Source: Heyndrickxia coagulans DSM 1 = ATCC 7050
GTDB taxonomy: Bacteria > Bacillota > Bacilli > Bacillales > Bacillaceae_C
Assembly (NCBI RefSeq): GCF_000290615.1
Contig: NZ_ALAS01000205.1
Location: forward strand, 78,486-142,485
DNA length: 64,000 bases
Reading direction: 5' to 3'
Positions within the stretch are counted from its first letter, which is position 1. Each line of letters starts with the position of its first letter. The notes below the pieces were generated by a model that was given only the letters and a program-made list of their open reading frames with translations, was not told where the DNA came from and ran no database searches. Positions 1 through 9,124 of the stretch are shown piece after piece. The position numbers and the translations under genes are program-made.

Positions 1-65
1 TTATAGCTATTATTGTATCACAAGTCTTCCGGCACCGTGTGTATTTTTTAAATTTTAAATCGTTT

Positions 66-671
66 TCAAGGCGATTTTCCGTCGCGGAAACGTTCGACAA
101 TGACAGGCTGGATTTGTTTCCCCTCGAGTGCAAGCGAAACCGTATCGGCAAGGGCAGTCATTCTCGCCACCATTGAATTTGGTTTGTTGTCCGGGTCGTC
201 CTGCCCGTACGGAATAAAATAAATATTTTTTGTTGCCATCAGCCGCATCAAATTCACGCCGTTTAATCCGAGCGCATCATTGGTCGAAATGCCGAGCACA
301 ACCGGTTTCAAATTGCGGAGCGTCGCTTTGGCGGCCATCAGCACCGGGGAATCCGTGAGCGCGTTCGCCAGTTTGCTCATCGTAAATCCGGTCAGGGGCG
401 CAATCACCATGCAGTCGAGCGGGAGGGTTGGCCCGAGCGGCTCGGCCTCGACAATCGAATCAATCGCTTTTTGCCCGGTGCATTTTTCAATTTTTTCCAC
501 CCATTCTGAGCCTTTTCCGAATCTTGTATCCGTCGTTTTCACCGTGTGCGTGACCACCGGGATAACTTCCGCCCCCAATGCCACAAGCTTTTCGATTTCA
601 GGAAAAACGGCCGCATAAGTGCAATGGGAGCCGGTTAAGCCGAAGCCGATTCTTTTTCCCTTTACATCCAT
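66..671 (-). CDS. dpaB: Dipicolinate synthase subunit B
   Basis: Flavoprotein-like subunit that with DpaA converts a dihydrodipicolinate-pathway intermediate to dipicolinic acid in the sporulating mother cell; the product is loaded into the spore core. The 201-residue protein begins with a nucleotide-binding type fold (GFGLTGSHCT near residue 10) and has the APLTGFTMSKLANALTD segment typical of the flavoprotein/SpoVFB family. Length matches the family. The ATG lies inside the last codons of dpaA (10-base overlap) with AAAGGGG eight bases upstream, so the two are translationally coupled. It is the last complete gene in the window; the 65 bases below it hold no gene I can support. Confidence 0.96.
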   Translation of the reverse strand: MDVKGKRIGFGLTGSHCTYAAVFPEIEKLVALGAEVIPVVTHTVKTTDTRFGKGSEWVEKIEKCTGQKAIDSIVEAEPLGPTLPLDCMVIAPLTGFTMSKLANALTDSPVLMAAKATLRNLKPVVLGISTNDALGLNGVNLMRLMATKNIYFIPYGQDDPDNKPNSMVARMTALADTVSLALEGKQIQPVIVERFRDGKSP

Positions 672-1570
672 GGCGATGACCCCTTTCTTTTTAAAACGTC
701 TTCTTCAATCAGCCGGCCGAGCACATTCCCGAGTATCCGCCCGGCTGTTTTCGGCGCGACAATGCCAGGCAGGCTCGGCGCCAGCATTGCTTTAATGCCG
801 CGCTTTTCGGCATACCGGAAATCCGTTCCGCCCGGTTTGGAAGCAATATCCAGAATGAGCGTATGCGAAGGCATCTTTTGGATAACGGATGCGTTCACAA
901 TCAGGTGCGGAACCGTATTAATGCAGATGTCAATGTCTTTTACTTCCTGTTCAAGATCGTTTAAATGAAAAGGCACAAGTCCCATCTCCGTTATCCTCGC
1001 AAGATGTTCGCTTTTTCTCGCGCCGACTTTCACCTTCGCGCCGAGATGGCGGAAAGCCCGGGCAACGCTCATTCCCACCCTGCCAAGGCCGAGGACGGCA
1101 ACATTTGAGCCGTGAATCGTAAATTCCGTGTTCTGAATGACCATCATGATCGTTCCTTCGACGGTCGGAATCGAATTATAGATTGCCACATCGTCCCGCT
1201 CGAATAGTTTCACAAGGCGGCGGCCCGCTTTTTTAGCAATTTGTTCCAAATACGGATTGCTGATGCCGGTATAGATCGTAAAATAAGGCGGCGTTTCAGC
1301 CAGCATATCACCGGTCAGCACAACTTCTTCGTTCGAAAAAATCAAATCGATTTTCCCGTCGTCCGCTGTCCCGGTAATCGGCAAAATGACGCAATCCATT
1401 TCCGAAAACCGGATATCTTTAAATTTTTCTTTCGTGACGCCGGAATACACAAAATCGAGCTGTTCAAATCCGATCAATGAAATTTTCGCATCGAGATCCG
1501 CAAGTTTCCGGATCACTTCCAGCTGGCGTGCATCTCCGCCTATGATGGCAATTTGGACGCCGGTCAACAA
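662..1570 (-). CDS. dpaA: Dipicolinate synthase subunit A
   Basis: NAD(P)-binding oxidoreductase subunit of dipicolinate synthase, made in the mother cell late in sporulation. A Rossmann motif (IAIIGGDARQ) sits at the N terminus and a second (VAVLGLGRVGMSVAR) near the middle. An in-frame ATG exists further upstream (1591 and 1597), but I chose the TTG at 1570 because it has AAGGTGA five bases upstream, aligns with the B. subtilis start (MLTG...), and gives 302 residues against about 297 in the family. A near-perfect SigK promoter lies about 40 bases upstream, fitting mother-cell expression. Confidence 0.95.
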   Translation of the reverse strand: MLTGVQIAIIGGDARQLEVIRKLADLDAKISLIGFEQLDFVYSGVTKEKFKDIRFSEMDCVILPITGTADDGKIDLIFSNEEVVLTGDMLAETPPYFTIYTGISNPYLEQIAKKAGRRLVKLFERDDVAIYNSIPTVEGTIMMVIQNTEFTIHGSNVAVLGLGRVGMSVARAFRHLGAKVKVGARKSEHLARITEMGLVPFHLNDLEQEVKDIDICINTVPHLIVNASVIQKMPSHTLILDIASKPGGTDFRYAEKRGIKAMLAPSLPGIVAPKTAGRILGNVLGRLIEEDVLKRKGSSPWM

Positions 1571-1610
1571 ATGCCTCACCTTCTTTTCCATGTGCATGGG
1601 GGATTCCCCA

Positions 1611-1639
1611 TATCTTATGGCGGCAGCATGTTTTTTGTG
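1611..1639 (-). promoter_or_regulatory. SigK-type promoter for dpaAB
   Basis: On the minus strand CACA (1639-1636), a 16-base spacer and CATAAGATA (1619-1611) match the SigK consensus AC...CATANNNTA at every conserved position. It sits between the ymxH terminator and the dpaA start, which is where a mother-cell sporulation promoter is expected. Confidence 0.75.
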
Positions 1640-1692
1640 AAAAAAGGCAAAGAAAAATGCCGGGGCACCCGGCATGCTTCTTTGCCTTTTTA
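1634..1692 (-). terminator. Rho-independent terminator after ymxH
   Basis: A long inverted repeat (AAAAGGCAAAGAA arm, inner ATGCCGGG/CCCGGCAT stem) begins at the ymxH stop codon and ends in six T residues on the minus strand. It separates ymxH from dpaAB, and the SigK -35 element directly follows it. Confidence 0.85.
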
Positions 1693-1935
1693 ATAGCTGT
1701 ACTGGTTTTCAGGCACTTCCAAAATCATCATATCGGCACCAATCGTTCTGATCCGGTTCCACGGGACACGGATCTCGTTCGCCTGTTTTTTAAACCGCCT
1801 TCCGACCGGGATGATCAGGGCCTCCACTTTTCCGCTCGCTTCATCAATTTCAAGGTCCGTGGAGCCCAATACCCCGAGCCGTTCCGCTTTTTTAAAATCA
1901 ACCATTTCTTTTCCGCTGAGTTCGCTGAGCCGCAT
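1690..1935 (-). CDS. ymxH: YlmC/YmxH family PRC-barrel sporulation protein
   Basis: Small (81 aa) PRC-barrel domain protein of the YlmC/YmxH family, common in endospore formers; molecular function unknown. The sequence MRLSELSGKE followed by KAERLGVLG and VPWNRIRTIG is the family signature. The ORF extends seven codons upstream, but the ATG at 1935 has AAGGGGG at proper distance, whereas the upstream one overlaps that Shine-Dalgarno. It follows mlpA by about 65 bases, as in B. subtilis. Confidence 0.9.
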   Translation of the reverse strand: MRLSELSGKEMVDFKKAERLGVLGSTDLEIDEASGKVEALIIPVGRRFKKQANEIRVPWNRIRTIGADMMILEVPENQYSY

Positions 1936-2001
1936 ATTCCCCCTTCTTTCTCTCATGGACTGATTCCATTTTATGCGGGGGATGGAAAAGATATGCCGTT
2001 T

Positions 2002-3240
2002 TTAAGACAACCGCTCCGGCAATTTTCCGTCCGGGCTGATTAAAGAGGCCGAATACGGTTTGGAGAAAATCTCCCGCGCACAGGCATTGACTTTTTCCAC
2101 GGTGACGCGGTCGATTTCCTCGAGCATTTCATCAAGCGAACGGTGCTTCTTTAACAGCAGTTCGTTCTTTCCGTTCCGGCTCATGCGGCTGTTTGTGCTC
2201 TCCAGGCTGAGCATGAGGCTCCCTTTTAACTGTTCTTTGCAGATTCGCACTTCTTTTTCTGTTACCCCTTTTGCTTTCAACGTCTGCAGCGTCTCCTGTA
2301 CCGTCTCAAACAGCTCGTCCAATTGGGAGGCGCCCGTTCCGCCGTAAATCGTTAAAATGCCGCTGTCCTTATAGGCGGTATGGTAGGAATACACCGAATA
2401 TGCAAGCCCCCGCTGTTCCCGCACATTTTGGAAAAGGCGGGAGGACATGCTGCCGCCTAATATATTATTCAGGACAATCAGCTCATAAATATCGTCACTG
2501 CCGATTTTCTTCCCCTCAAATCCGAGGCAGAGATGGGCCTGTTCTGTTTCTTTTTTGCGTGCAAGGTCATTCGTATGAAAAACGGCCGTTTCGCCGCCCG
2601 TCTCTGCCTTCCCGCCTTCATAGGAGCCGAACAAGGCTTCAATCTCCCTTACGAAAGACGGCGGCACATTGCCGGCAACGGAGACGACAACGCGGTCAGG
2701 GGTATACATATCATATACATACTGATGGAGATCGTCGCTCGTAAACGATGCAAGCGTTTCTTCCGTCCCTAAAATCGGATAGCCGAGCGGATGGTTTTCA
2801 TAAATGGCCTTGCCAAGCAAATCGTGGACAATATCGTCCGGCGTATCTTCATACATTTTGATTTCTTCATTGACAACGCTTTTTTCCCGTTCCATTTCTT
2901 CTTCTGAAAAAGTGGAGTGGAAAAACATGTCCGACAGAATGTCAAGCGCGAGCGGCGCGTGCGTGTCGAGCACTTTCGCATAAAAGCATGTATATTCTTT
3001 CGACGTAAAAGCATTCACCCGGCCGCCAATGGCATCAAAGGCCTCGGCAATGTCTTTTGCGCTCCTTTTTTCTGTCCCTTTGAAAAACATATGCTCAAGA
3101 AAATGGGAAATGCCGTTGTTTTTTTCATTTTCATTTCTCGAACCGGTGCCGATCCAAATGCCGATCGCAACCGAACGGACAGTTGGAATTTCTTCCAGTA
3201 CAATCCTTAAGCCGTTATTGCAAGTATATTTTTGTATCAT
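2002..3240 (-). CDS. mlpA: M16 family zinc metallopeptidase
   Basis: Processing-type zinc protease of the M16 (pitrilysin/mitochondrial processing peptidase) family; cytoplasmic, exact substrate unknown, linked in B. subtilis to regulation of extracellular proteases. The inverted zinc motif HFLEH is at residues 46-50 with a distal Glu-rich helix (NEEIKMYED) near 125. The 412 residues match B. subtilis MlpA/YmxG. The start was set at the ATG with GAGGAGG seven bases upstream; an upstream in-frame ATG has no such site. Only 25 bases separate it from ylxY, so they are probably cotranscribed. Confidence 0.95.
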   Translation of the reverse strand: MIQKYTCNNGLRIVLEEIPTVRSVAIGIWIGTGSRNENEKNNGISHFLEHMFFKGTEKRSAKDIAEAFDAIGGRVNAFTSKEYTCFYAKVLDTHAPLALDILSDMFFHSTFSEEEMEREKSVVNEEIKMYEDTPDDIVHDLLGKAIYENHPLGYPILGTEETLASFTSDDLHQYVYDMYTPDRVVVSVAGNVPPSFVREIEALFGSYEGGKAETGGETAVFHTNDLARKKETEQAHLCLGFEGKKIGSDDIYELIVLNNILGGSMSSRLFQNVREQRGLAYSVYSYHTAYKDSGILTIYGGTGASQLDELFETVQETLQTLKAKGVTEKEVRICKEQLKGSLMLSLESTNSRMSRNGKNELLLKKHRSLDEMLEEIDRVTVEKVNACAREIFSKPYSASLISPDGKLPERLS

Positions 3241-3265
3241 GTTGTGCCTCCTCGAAAGTCTCATT

Positions 3266-4273
3266 TCACTCTGTGCCGTCTTTTGTATCAGCGGGATCCT
3301 TTTCGCTGTCTAAAAACGTTCCGTCCTCATTTTTAATGATTCTTTCCTCATCGAGCAATTTTGTAACGGTCCCGATTTGTAAATTTTTCTTTTCCAGCTT
3401 GACAATCAACGGTTCCAATGCTTTTGCTGTGGAAGCGGTCGGATGCATTAAAATAAGCGAACCGCCCTGTGCTTTTGCGATTACGCGCTCTACAATCGCC
3501 CCTGGGGAGGGGTTTTGCCAGTCGACCGTATCGACCGTCCACATGATCGTTTCCATTCCCATTGATTTTGCGATGCTTACCGCTTCATCCCGGTAACTGC
3601 CGCTCGGCGGGGCAAACCACTTCACTTTTTCTTCCGTAATCGCTTCAAGCACCCGGTTTGTCTTCACCAGCTGGCTTTTGATCTTTGATTCCGGCAAAGT
3701 GCTAAAATCGGGGTGGGTATAGGAATGGTTCCCGGTTTCATGCCCGCCGCTTATAATCATGCGGGCAAGCTCAGGGTTTTCTTTTGCCCATCGCCCCTCT
3801 AAGAAAAAGGTAGCATGAAGATGATGTTTTTTTAAAGTTTTTAGCATATCCGGCAAATATTCATTTCCCCATGCGACATTGATTAAAAAAGCAACCATTG
3901 GTTTATCGGGATTTCCCGTATAGACAGGGGCCGGATCCAGATCTCCAAGGTGGACGGCAGGGGGAATTTGTTTAAACACCAGTTTGCGTTCGTCGTAACG
4001 GCCGTCCTGTTTCATTTTCAAGTAAGAAGCTTTTTGATCCACTTCCACCCCATTGTAGCCGGGGACCGCCTTCCAAACCCTGTCAATCCGGGCATTTTCC
4101 GGCGGGCGGTAAAATCGTTTTGCAGCCTGTTCAATTTTTTCCTGAAGCTCGTTCTCTTGTGTGCTAAAAGCGGCCCGCTCCCTTAAATACCGGGCGGAAA
4201 GCGGATTTCCCGCAAGCAACAATGCTAGAATAGCAATCAAGCCAAGCGCAATCAAGCGTTTTGCTTTATTCAC
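3266..4273 (-). CDS. ylxY: Polysaccharide deacetylase-like protein YlxY
   Basis: Membrane-anchored NodB-homology protein, possibly sporulation related; activity unproven. A hydrophobic segment at about residues 6-24 acts as signal anchor, and the NodB domain covers the C-terminal 200 residues with HATFFLEG, the metal motif GHETGNHSYTHPD and FAPPSGSYRDE. The usual first motif TFDDG is replaced by INVAWGN, as I recall for B. subtilis YlxY, so the general-base and metal-binding aspartates are missing. I used the GTG at 4273 (AAGGGGG eight bases upstream) rather than an upstream ATG that would run through the pnp terminator. Confidence 0.9.
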   Translation of the reverse strand: MNKAKRLIALGLIAILALLLAGNPLSARYLRERAAFSTQENELQEKIEQAAKRFYRPPENARIDRVWKAVPGYNGVEVDQKASYLKMKQDGRYDERKLVFKQIPPAVHLGDLDPAPVYTGNPDKPMVAFLINVAWGNEYLPDMLKTLKKHHLHATFFLEGRWAKENPELARMIISGGHETGNHSYTHPDFSTLPESKIKSQLVKTNRVLEAITEEKVKWFAPPSGSYRDEAVSIAKSMGMETIMWTVDTVDWQNPSPGAIVERVIAKAQGGSLILMHPTASTAKALEPLIVKLEKKNLQIGTVTKLLDEERIIKNEDGTFLDSEKDPADTKDGTE

Positions 4274-4342
4274 GTTATTTTCCCCCTTCTTTAAAAAAAG
4301 TATGAAATGGGGAAGGGGCATAGAACGGGCACGCGGGACAAA

Positions 4343-4368
4343 TAAAAAAAGCCAGGGCTCCCTGACTT
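4343..4368 (-). terminator. Rho-independent terminator after pnp
   Basis: Minus-strand stem GTCAGGG/CCCTGGC (one mismatch) with a two-base loop followed by seven T residues, starting a few bases after the pnp stop codon. Confidence 0.8.
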
Positions 4369-4371
4369 TCA

Positions 4372-6486
4372 TCACGATTTATTTTCTTTTTTTTGCTGCT
4401 CCTTTAAAACGGCTTTGCGGGAAAGGTTGATGCGCCCGTGGCTGTCAATATCCGTCACCTTGACCAGAATTTCATCGCCGATCTTGACAACATCTTCGAC
4501 TTTCCGGACGCGTTCTTCGGCGAGCTCGGAAATGTGGACGAGGCCGTCTTTGCCGTTAAAGATTTCCACAAAAGCGCCGAATTTTTCGATCCGTTTGACT
4601 TTGCCGAGGTAAACCTTGCCGACTTCGACTTCCCGGACGATATCTTCAATCAATTGCTTCGCTTTGTTGTTTGCGTCTTCGTCCGTCGAAGAAATAAAGA
4701 TGGTGCCGTCCTGTTCAATGTCAATTTTCACGCCGGTTTCGTCAATGATTTTATTGATTTGTTTGCCGCTTGGCCCGATGACGTCGCGGATTTTATCCGG
4801 ATGGATTGTCATGGTTAAAATCTTCGGCGCATAAACGGACAAATGGTCGCGTGTTTTCGAAATCGTCGACATCATATGGTCGAGAATCTGCATTCTGCCC
4901 TTTCTCGCCTGCTGCAGCGCCTCTTCCAGTATCTCCCTCGACAGCCCTGCAATTTTAATATCCATTTGCAGCGCGGTGACGCCTTTGGATGTGCCGGCCA
5001 CTTTAAAGTCCATATCGCCGAGATGGTCTTCCATGCCCTGGATATCGGTTAAAATCGTATAATGTTCACCGGATTTCACAAGTCCCATCGCAATCCCGGC
5101 AACCGGCGCTTTAATCGGAATGCCGGCATCCATCATCGCAAGGGTGGAAGCGCAAATGCTTGCCTGTGAAGTGGATCCGTTCGATTCCAGCACCTCGGAT
5201 ACAAGTCGGATCGTGTACGGAAATTCTTTTTCATCCGGAATGACCGGTTCCAGCGCACGCTCGCCCAGTGCCCCGTGCCCGATTTCGCGGCGGCCCGGCC
5301 CTCTCATCGGCCCGGTTTCCCCGACGCTGAACGAAGGGAAATTGTAATGGTGCATAAACCGTTTCGACTCTTCAATGCCGAGCCCGTCCAAAATTTGCAC
5401 ATCGCCTAAAGCGCCTAACGTACAAATGCTTAAAGCCTGTGTTTGCCCGCGAGTAAACAACCCGGAACCGTGCGTGCGTGGCAAAACCCCGACTTCGGAG
5501 GAGAGCGGCCGGATTTCATCGATTTTGCGGCCGTCCGGGCGGATTTTATCGACTGTAATCAGCTTGCGGACTTCTTCTTTTTCAATATCGTGCAAAATTT
5601 GTTTAACCTGCTTGACCGTTTCTTCATCGGCTTCTTCCGCTTCAAACCGGGTGAGCACTTCATCGCCCACTTCTCTGATCGCTTCTTCGCGCGCTTTCTT
5701 TTCATGGACCTGGATGGCTTCGATCATCTCATCCCGGCACATGCCGCTGACTTTTTCCACCAGTTCTTCGTCGAGTTCAAACAATTCGACAGCCATTTTC
5801 TCTTTCCCGATTTCAGCCACAATTTTTTCCTGGAAAGCAATCAGGCGCTTGATTTCCTCATGCCCGAACATAATCGCTTCAAGCATCACTTCTTCCGGCA
5901 CTTCTTTCGCGCCCGCTTCGACCATATTAATGGCGTCTTTTGTGCCTGCGACGGTTAAATGGATATCGCTTTTTTCCATCTGTTCCACAGTCGGGTTAAT
6001 GAGGAACTTGCCGTCCACCCTTCCGACGATGACGCCGGCAATCGGGCCTTCAAACGGAATATCGGAGACGGAAAGCGCAAGCGAAGACCCGAGCATTGCT
6101 GCCATTTCCGGCGTGCAGTCCTGGTCGACGCTCATGACCATGCTGACGACCTGCACTTCATTGCGGAAGCCGTCGGCAAAGAGCGGGCGGATCGGCCTGT
6201 CAATCAGCCGGCTTGACAAAATGGCTTTTTCGCTCGGGCGCCCTTCTCTTTTGATAAAACCGCCCGGAATTTTCCCGACAGCGTAAAGCCGTTCCTCATA
6301 ATTTACGGTCAGTGGAAAAAAGTCCACATTTTTCGGTTCTTTAGAAGCGGTTGCTGTACTGAGGACAGCCGTTTCGCCGTAACGGACGAGCGCAGCACCG
6401 TTTGCCTGTTTTGCGAGCTGACCGATTTCCACGGTGAGCGGGCGGCCGGCCCAATCTATCGTATAGGTATGTTTATCCTGTACCAT
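4372..6486 (-). CDS. pnp: Polyribonucleotide nucleotidyltransferase (PNPase)
   Basis: Phosphorolytic 3'-to-5' exoribonuclease of the mRNA degradation machinery. The 704-residue protein has two RNase PH domains separated by an alpha-helical linker, then KH ([19 protein letters not shown] near 560) and S1 ([21 protein letters not shown] near 625) RNA-binding domains. The second RNase PH core carries the phosphate-binding [14 protein letters not shown]. Start chosen at [15 protein letters not shown] by alignment with B. subtilis; the AAGGAG is 12 bases away, slightly long. The upstream ORF extension is not conserved. It is preceded by rpsO and its terminator, so it probably has its own promoter or depends on readthrough. 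Confidence 0.97.
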   Translation of the reverse strand: MVQDKHTYTIDWAGRPLTVEIGQLAKQANGAALVRYGETAVLSTATASKEPKNVDFFPLTVNYEERLYAVGKIPGGFIKREGRPSEKAILSSRLIDRPIRPLFADGFRNEVQVVSMVMSVDQDCTPEMAAMLGSSLALSVSDIPFEGPIAGVIVGRVDGKFLINPTVEQMEKSDIHLTVAGTKDAINMVEAGAKEVPEEVMLEAIMFGHEEIKRLIAFQEKIVAEIGKEKMAVELFELDEELVEKVSGMCRDEMIEAIQVHEKKAREEAIREVGDEVLTRFEAEEADEETVKQVKQILHDIEKEEVRKLITVDKIRPDGRKIDEIRPLSSEVGVLPRTHGSGLFTRGQTQALSICTLGALGDVQILDGLGIEESKRFMHHYNFPSFSVGETGPMRGPGRREIGHGALGERALEPVIPDEKEFPYTIRLVSEVLESNGSTSQASICASTLAMMDAGIPIKAPVAGIAMGLVKSGEHYTILTDIQGMEDHLGDMDFKVAGTSKGVTALQMDIKIAGLSREILEEALQQARKGRMQILDHMMSTISKTRDHLSVYAPKILTMTIHPDKIRDVIGPSGKQINKIIDETGVKIDIEQDGTIFISSTDEDANNKAKQLIEDIVREVEVGKVYLGKVKRIEKFGAFVEIFNGKDGLVHISELAEERVRKVEDVVKIGDEILVKVTDIDSHGRINLSRKAVLKEQQKKENKS

Positions 6487-6671
6487 ACAGATCAAAATCT
6501 CCTTTCTTTTTGCATATATTGTTTCACATTCATGAAAAGATAAGCGCGGGTAATGATTCAAAAACGAACCAACCGTTTGCTATGTATGTACAAGCCGCGC
6601 CGGGGCAGTACGGGAAACCCGGCGGCAATTTGAAATACATCTGTCCCAAAATTTGAGGGAGGAAAAACACA

Positions 6672-6706
6672 TTGCAAAAAAGCGGGAATACTCCCGCTTT
6701 TTGCAT
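6672..6706 (-). terminator. Rho-independent terminator after rpsO
   Basis: Minus-strand GCAAAAAGCGGGAG/TTCCCGCTTTTTTGC hairpin with a T tract in its descending arm, between the rpsO stop and the pnp leader. The stretch 6487-6671 upstream of pnp otherwise shows no promoter that I can call with confidence. Confidence 0.8.
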
Positions 6707-6717
6707 TCTGCATTTTT

Positions 6718-6987
6718 TTATCGGCGCAAGCCCAGCCGGTTAATCAATTCACGGTAACGATGCACATCTTTATTGCGCAGATAGGTCAACAAATTACGCC
6801 GTTTCCCTACCATTTTCATCAAGCCGCGGCGTGAATGGTGGTCTTTTTTATGGACACGCAAATGATCGTTCAATTTGTTGATTTCTTCTGTCAATACAGC
6901 AATTTGCACTTCCGGAGAACCGGTATCGTTCTCGTGGATTTTAAATTGGTTGATGATTTCATTTTTACGTTCTTTTGAAATCGCCAT
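6718..6987 (-). CDS. rpsO: 30S ribosomal protein S15
   Basis: Small-subunit protein that binds 16S rRNA in the central domain. The 89 residues match the family length exactly, with the conserved TGSPEVQIA and [22 protein letters not shown] segments. The ATG at 6987 is preceded by AGGAGGTG; the in-frame GTG nine bases upstream overlaps that site and is not the start. It sits between ribF and pnp as in other Bacillaceae. Confidence 0.98.
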   Translation of the reverse strand: MAISKERKNEIINQFKIHENDTGSPEVQIAVLTEEINKLNDHLRVHKKDHHSRRGLMKMVGKRRNLLTYLRNKDVHRYRELINRLGLRR

Positions 6988-7099
6988 CCTGTTCACCTCC
7001 TCTGTTTCCTATCCCCTGTTGCCGAGCAGGCGTCGGTGAGTCGCGCTGCCAAGCACAGGTTCCGGTACTGTAATAGAATACTACTTTTTCGCATAAAAC

Positions 7100-8062
7100 T
7101 CAAGTGGCAGTTCCCTGTTTTTCAAAGTAACGCCTTGCCGCCGTTTCATCCCGTTTCATTTCTTCAATCAAGTCCTCAACGCGGGCGAACTTTTTCTCTT
7201 CGCGGATGCGCGCAAGCCATTTGACAACTACTTCTTCCCCGTAAATGGTGTCGGAAAAATCAAGCAGATACACTTCTGTCGTTTTTTCATATTCTTCCGG
7301 ATTTTTAAACGTAGGATTGTAGCCGACGCTGCATAAGCCGTTATGCCATGTATCTGCGACTTTCATTTGCACAATGTATACCCCGTTCGGCGGCAGCATA
7401 TACGGCGCGGTGAGCTGTAGATTTGCCGTCGGGAATCCGAGCTGCCGGCCCCGTTTTTCGCCATGGACGACGATGCCTTTGATCTCGTAATCGCGCCCGA
7501 GCAGCGGCTTCACTTCCCCGACTTTTCCTTCCCTGATTTTTGACCGGATCAGGGTGGAGCTGACTTTTTCCCCGGTATTTTCAAGGGCCAGTTTTTCGAT
7601 CACCGTAATCCCGAACCTGCCGTTTGCATATTCAGGGAGATTCTCCATATTGCCTTTCCCAAATTTGCCGTATGTATAATCGAAACCGGCAACAACATGT
7701 TTCACGCCGAGTGCGGCCAGATACTGGTCGACAAATTGCTGCGGCAAAAGAGATGCAAAACGGGAGGTAAAACGGACGACAAACAGGTAATCGACGCCCA
7801 GTTTTTCGATTAGCTTGATCTTGTCTTCAAGCGGTGTAATCAGTTCAATGCCATCCTTTTTCTTTCCCAGTACAACGGAAGGATGGGGTTCAAATGTCAT
7901 GACGGCACTCTTCCATCCGTTTTTTTCAGCGATCCCGCGGGCTGTTTTGATCACTTTCTGATGCCCGAGATGGATGCCGTCAAAATAACCCAATGCGATG
8001 GCAAGCGGCGGAAAATCGCCGGGCTTAAAGGAATGGGGATGATGGACCGTTATAGTTTTCAA
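7100..8062 (-). CDS. ribF: Bifunctional riboflavin kinase / FAD synthetase
   Basis: Cytosolic enzyme that phosphorylates riboflavin to FMN and adenylylates FMN to FAD (RibC in B. subtilis naming). The N-terminal nucleotidyltransferase domain has the GYFDGIHLGHQKV motif near residue 26; the C-terminal flavokinase domain has GEKRGRQLGFPTANL near 205. Length 320 is typical. The start is a TTG with GGTGAG five bases upstream. It follows truB by about 65 bases and probably shares its transcript. Confidence 0.96.
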   Translation of the reverse strand: MKTITVHHPHSFKPGDFPPLAIALGYFDGIHLGHQKVIKTARGIAEKNGWKSAVMTFEPHPSVVLGKKKDGIELITPLEDKIKLIEKLGVDYLFVVRFTSRFASLLPQQFVDQYLAALGVKHVVAGFDYTYGKFGKGNMENLPEYANGRFGITVIEKLALENTGEKVSSTLIRSKIREGKVGEVKPLLGRDYEIKGIVVHGEKRGRQLGFPTANLQLTAPYMLPPNGVYIVQMKVADTWHNGLCSVGYNPTFKNPEEYEKTTEVYLLDFSDTIYGEEVVVKWLARIREEKKFARVEDLIEEMKRDETAARRYFEKQGTAT

Positions 8063-8129
8063 AATTTCTCACCTTTTCCCTTTTACAAATTGAAGCAGCC
8101 GCCTTCCCGTTTTATACCCGGAAGGCTTT

Positions 8130-9032
8130 TTACAACACTTTCGCCGGTTTGATAAAGCCGGGCCGGCCGGGATACGCCACGTATACCGCGAGCATTTTTC
8201 CGCGGAAAAAGACAGCAAGCCTGTCTCCCGTTTCCGGCCAAGTCTCCGGTTTTTTCAACACGGCACCGTTCTTTACTTTCTCTGCTAATGTATCACTAAT
8301 TTCCCATTTCGGCAAATGGCGGATCCCGGCCTCCAGCGGGAAGAGCAGGCTTTCCTTGATGCCTGTTTCCACGGCTTTTTCGATCTCCTGAAATGTGGCG
8401 CATTGTTCCTTTGAAAAACCGCCGGCTTCCGTTCTTGTAAGATTGGACATATGTGCGGGATAGCCGAGCTTTTCCCCGATCATAACAGCAAGCGTGCGGA
8501 TATACGTCCCTTTGCTGCATGAAGCGCGGAAACGGAACGATACAACCGGCCCTTCAAAACACTCCCGCCCGTCCAATAGTTCAAGGCTGTAGATTTCCAC
8601 ATCCCTTTTAGGGCGTTCCACTTCGATGCCCGCCCGCGCATATTCATACAGCCTTCTCCCGTTCACTTTGACGGCGGAAAACATCGGCGGGATTTGGGTA
8701 ATATGCCCGGTAAGCGAAGCGAGTGCGGCTAAAATTTCTTCCCGGCTGATCGGACGGCCAATTTCTTTTTTTTCAATGATGTCGCCGGAAGCATCCTCTG
8801 TCGTCGTTGAAACCCCGATCGTTGCTTCGCCTTCGTAAGTTTTGCCGGCATCCTGAAGATATTCGGCAATCTTTGTCGCACGCCCGATGCAAACCGGGAG
8901 CACCCCTTCCACATCCGGATCAAGCGTGCCGGTATGGCCTGCTTTTTTTGTGCCGAAAAGCTTCCGGATTTTAAAAACACAGTCATGGGAGGTCATCCCC
9001 GCCGGTTTCCAGAGCGGTAAAATACCATCCAT
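8130..9032 (-). CDS. truB: tRNA pseudouridine(55) synthase
   Basis: Makes pseudouridine 55 in the T loop of tRNAs. The catalytic aspartate lies in GTLDPDVEGVLPVCIG (about residues 35-50), followed by the TruB core motifs KTYEGEATIG and SKGTYIRTLA. The 300 residues include a PUA-like C terminus. ATG preceded by AAAGGAAGTGG. A strong terminator ends rbfA only about 40 bases upstream, so the source of truB transcription is not obvious (readthrough or a promoter within rbfA). Confidence 0.96.
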   Translation of the reverse strand: MDGILPLWKPAGMTSHDCVFKIRKLFGTKKAGHTGTLDPDVEGVLPVCIGRATKIAEYLQDAGKTYEGEATIGVSTTTEDASGDIIEKKEIGRPISREEILAALASLTGHITQIPPMFSAVKVNGRRLYEYARAGIEVERPKRDVEIYSLELLDGRECFEGPVVSFRFRASCSKGTYIRTLAVMIGEKLGYPAHMSNLTRTEAGGFSKEQCATFQEIEKAVETGIKESLLFPLEAGIRHLPKWEISDTLAEKVKNGAVLKKPETWPETGDRLAVFFRGKMLAVYVAYPGRPGFIKPAKVL

Positions 9033-9070
9033 GGCGCCACTTCCTTTCGCAAATCCAATAAAATCACCCT

Positions 9071-9117
9071 AAAAAAGGAAACTGACCGGACCGTGTCCCG
9101 GCCCCGATCAGTTTCCT
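9071..9117 (-). terminator. Rho-independent terminator after rbfA
   Basis: Minus-strand AGGAAACTGA/TCAGTTTCCT stem extended by GG-rich pairs around a GC-rich loop and followed by six T residues. This is one of the strongest terminators in the window and closes the rimP-to-rbfA unit. Confidence 0.88.
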
Positions 9118-9124
9118 GAAACAT

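Noticed and set aside
5375..6286. 303-codon plus-strand open frame opposite pnp
   Set aside because: Ser/Thr/Ile-rich antisense of a highly conserved gene with biased third positions; no homology pattern and no Shine-Dalgarno.
8098..8128. GCCTTCC/GGAAGGC dyad between truB and ribF as a terminator
   Set aside because: On the transcribed minus strand no T tract follows; the T run is on the other side of the hairpin, so termination toward ribF is unlikely.
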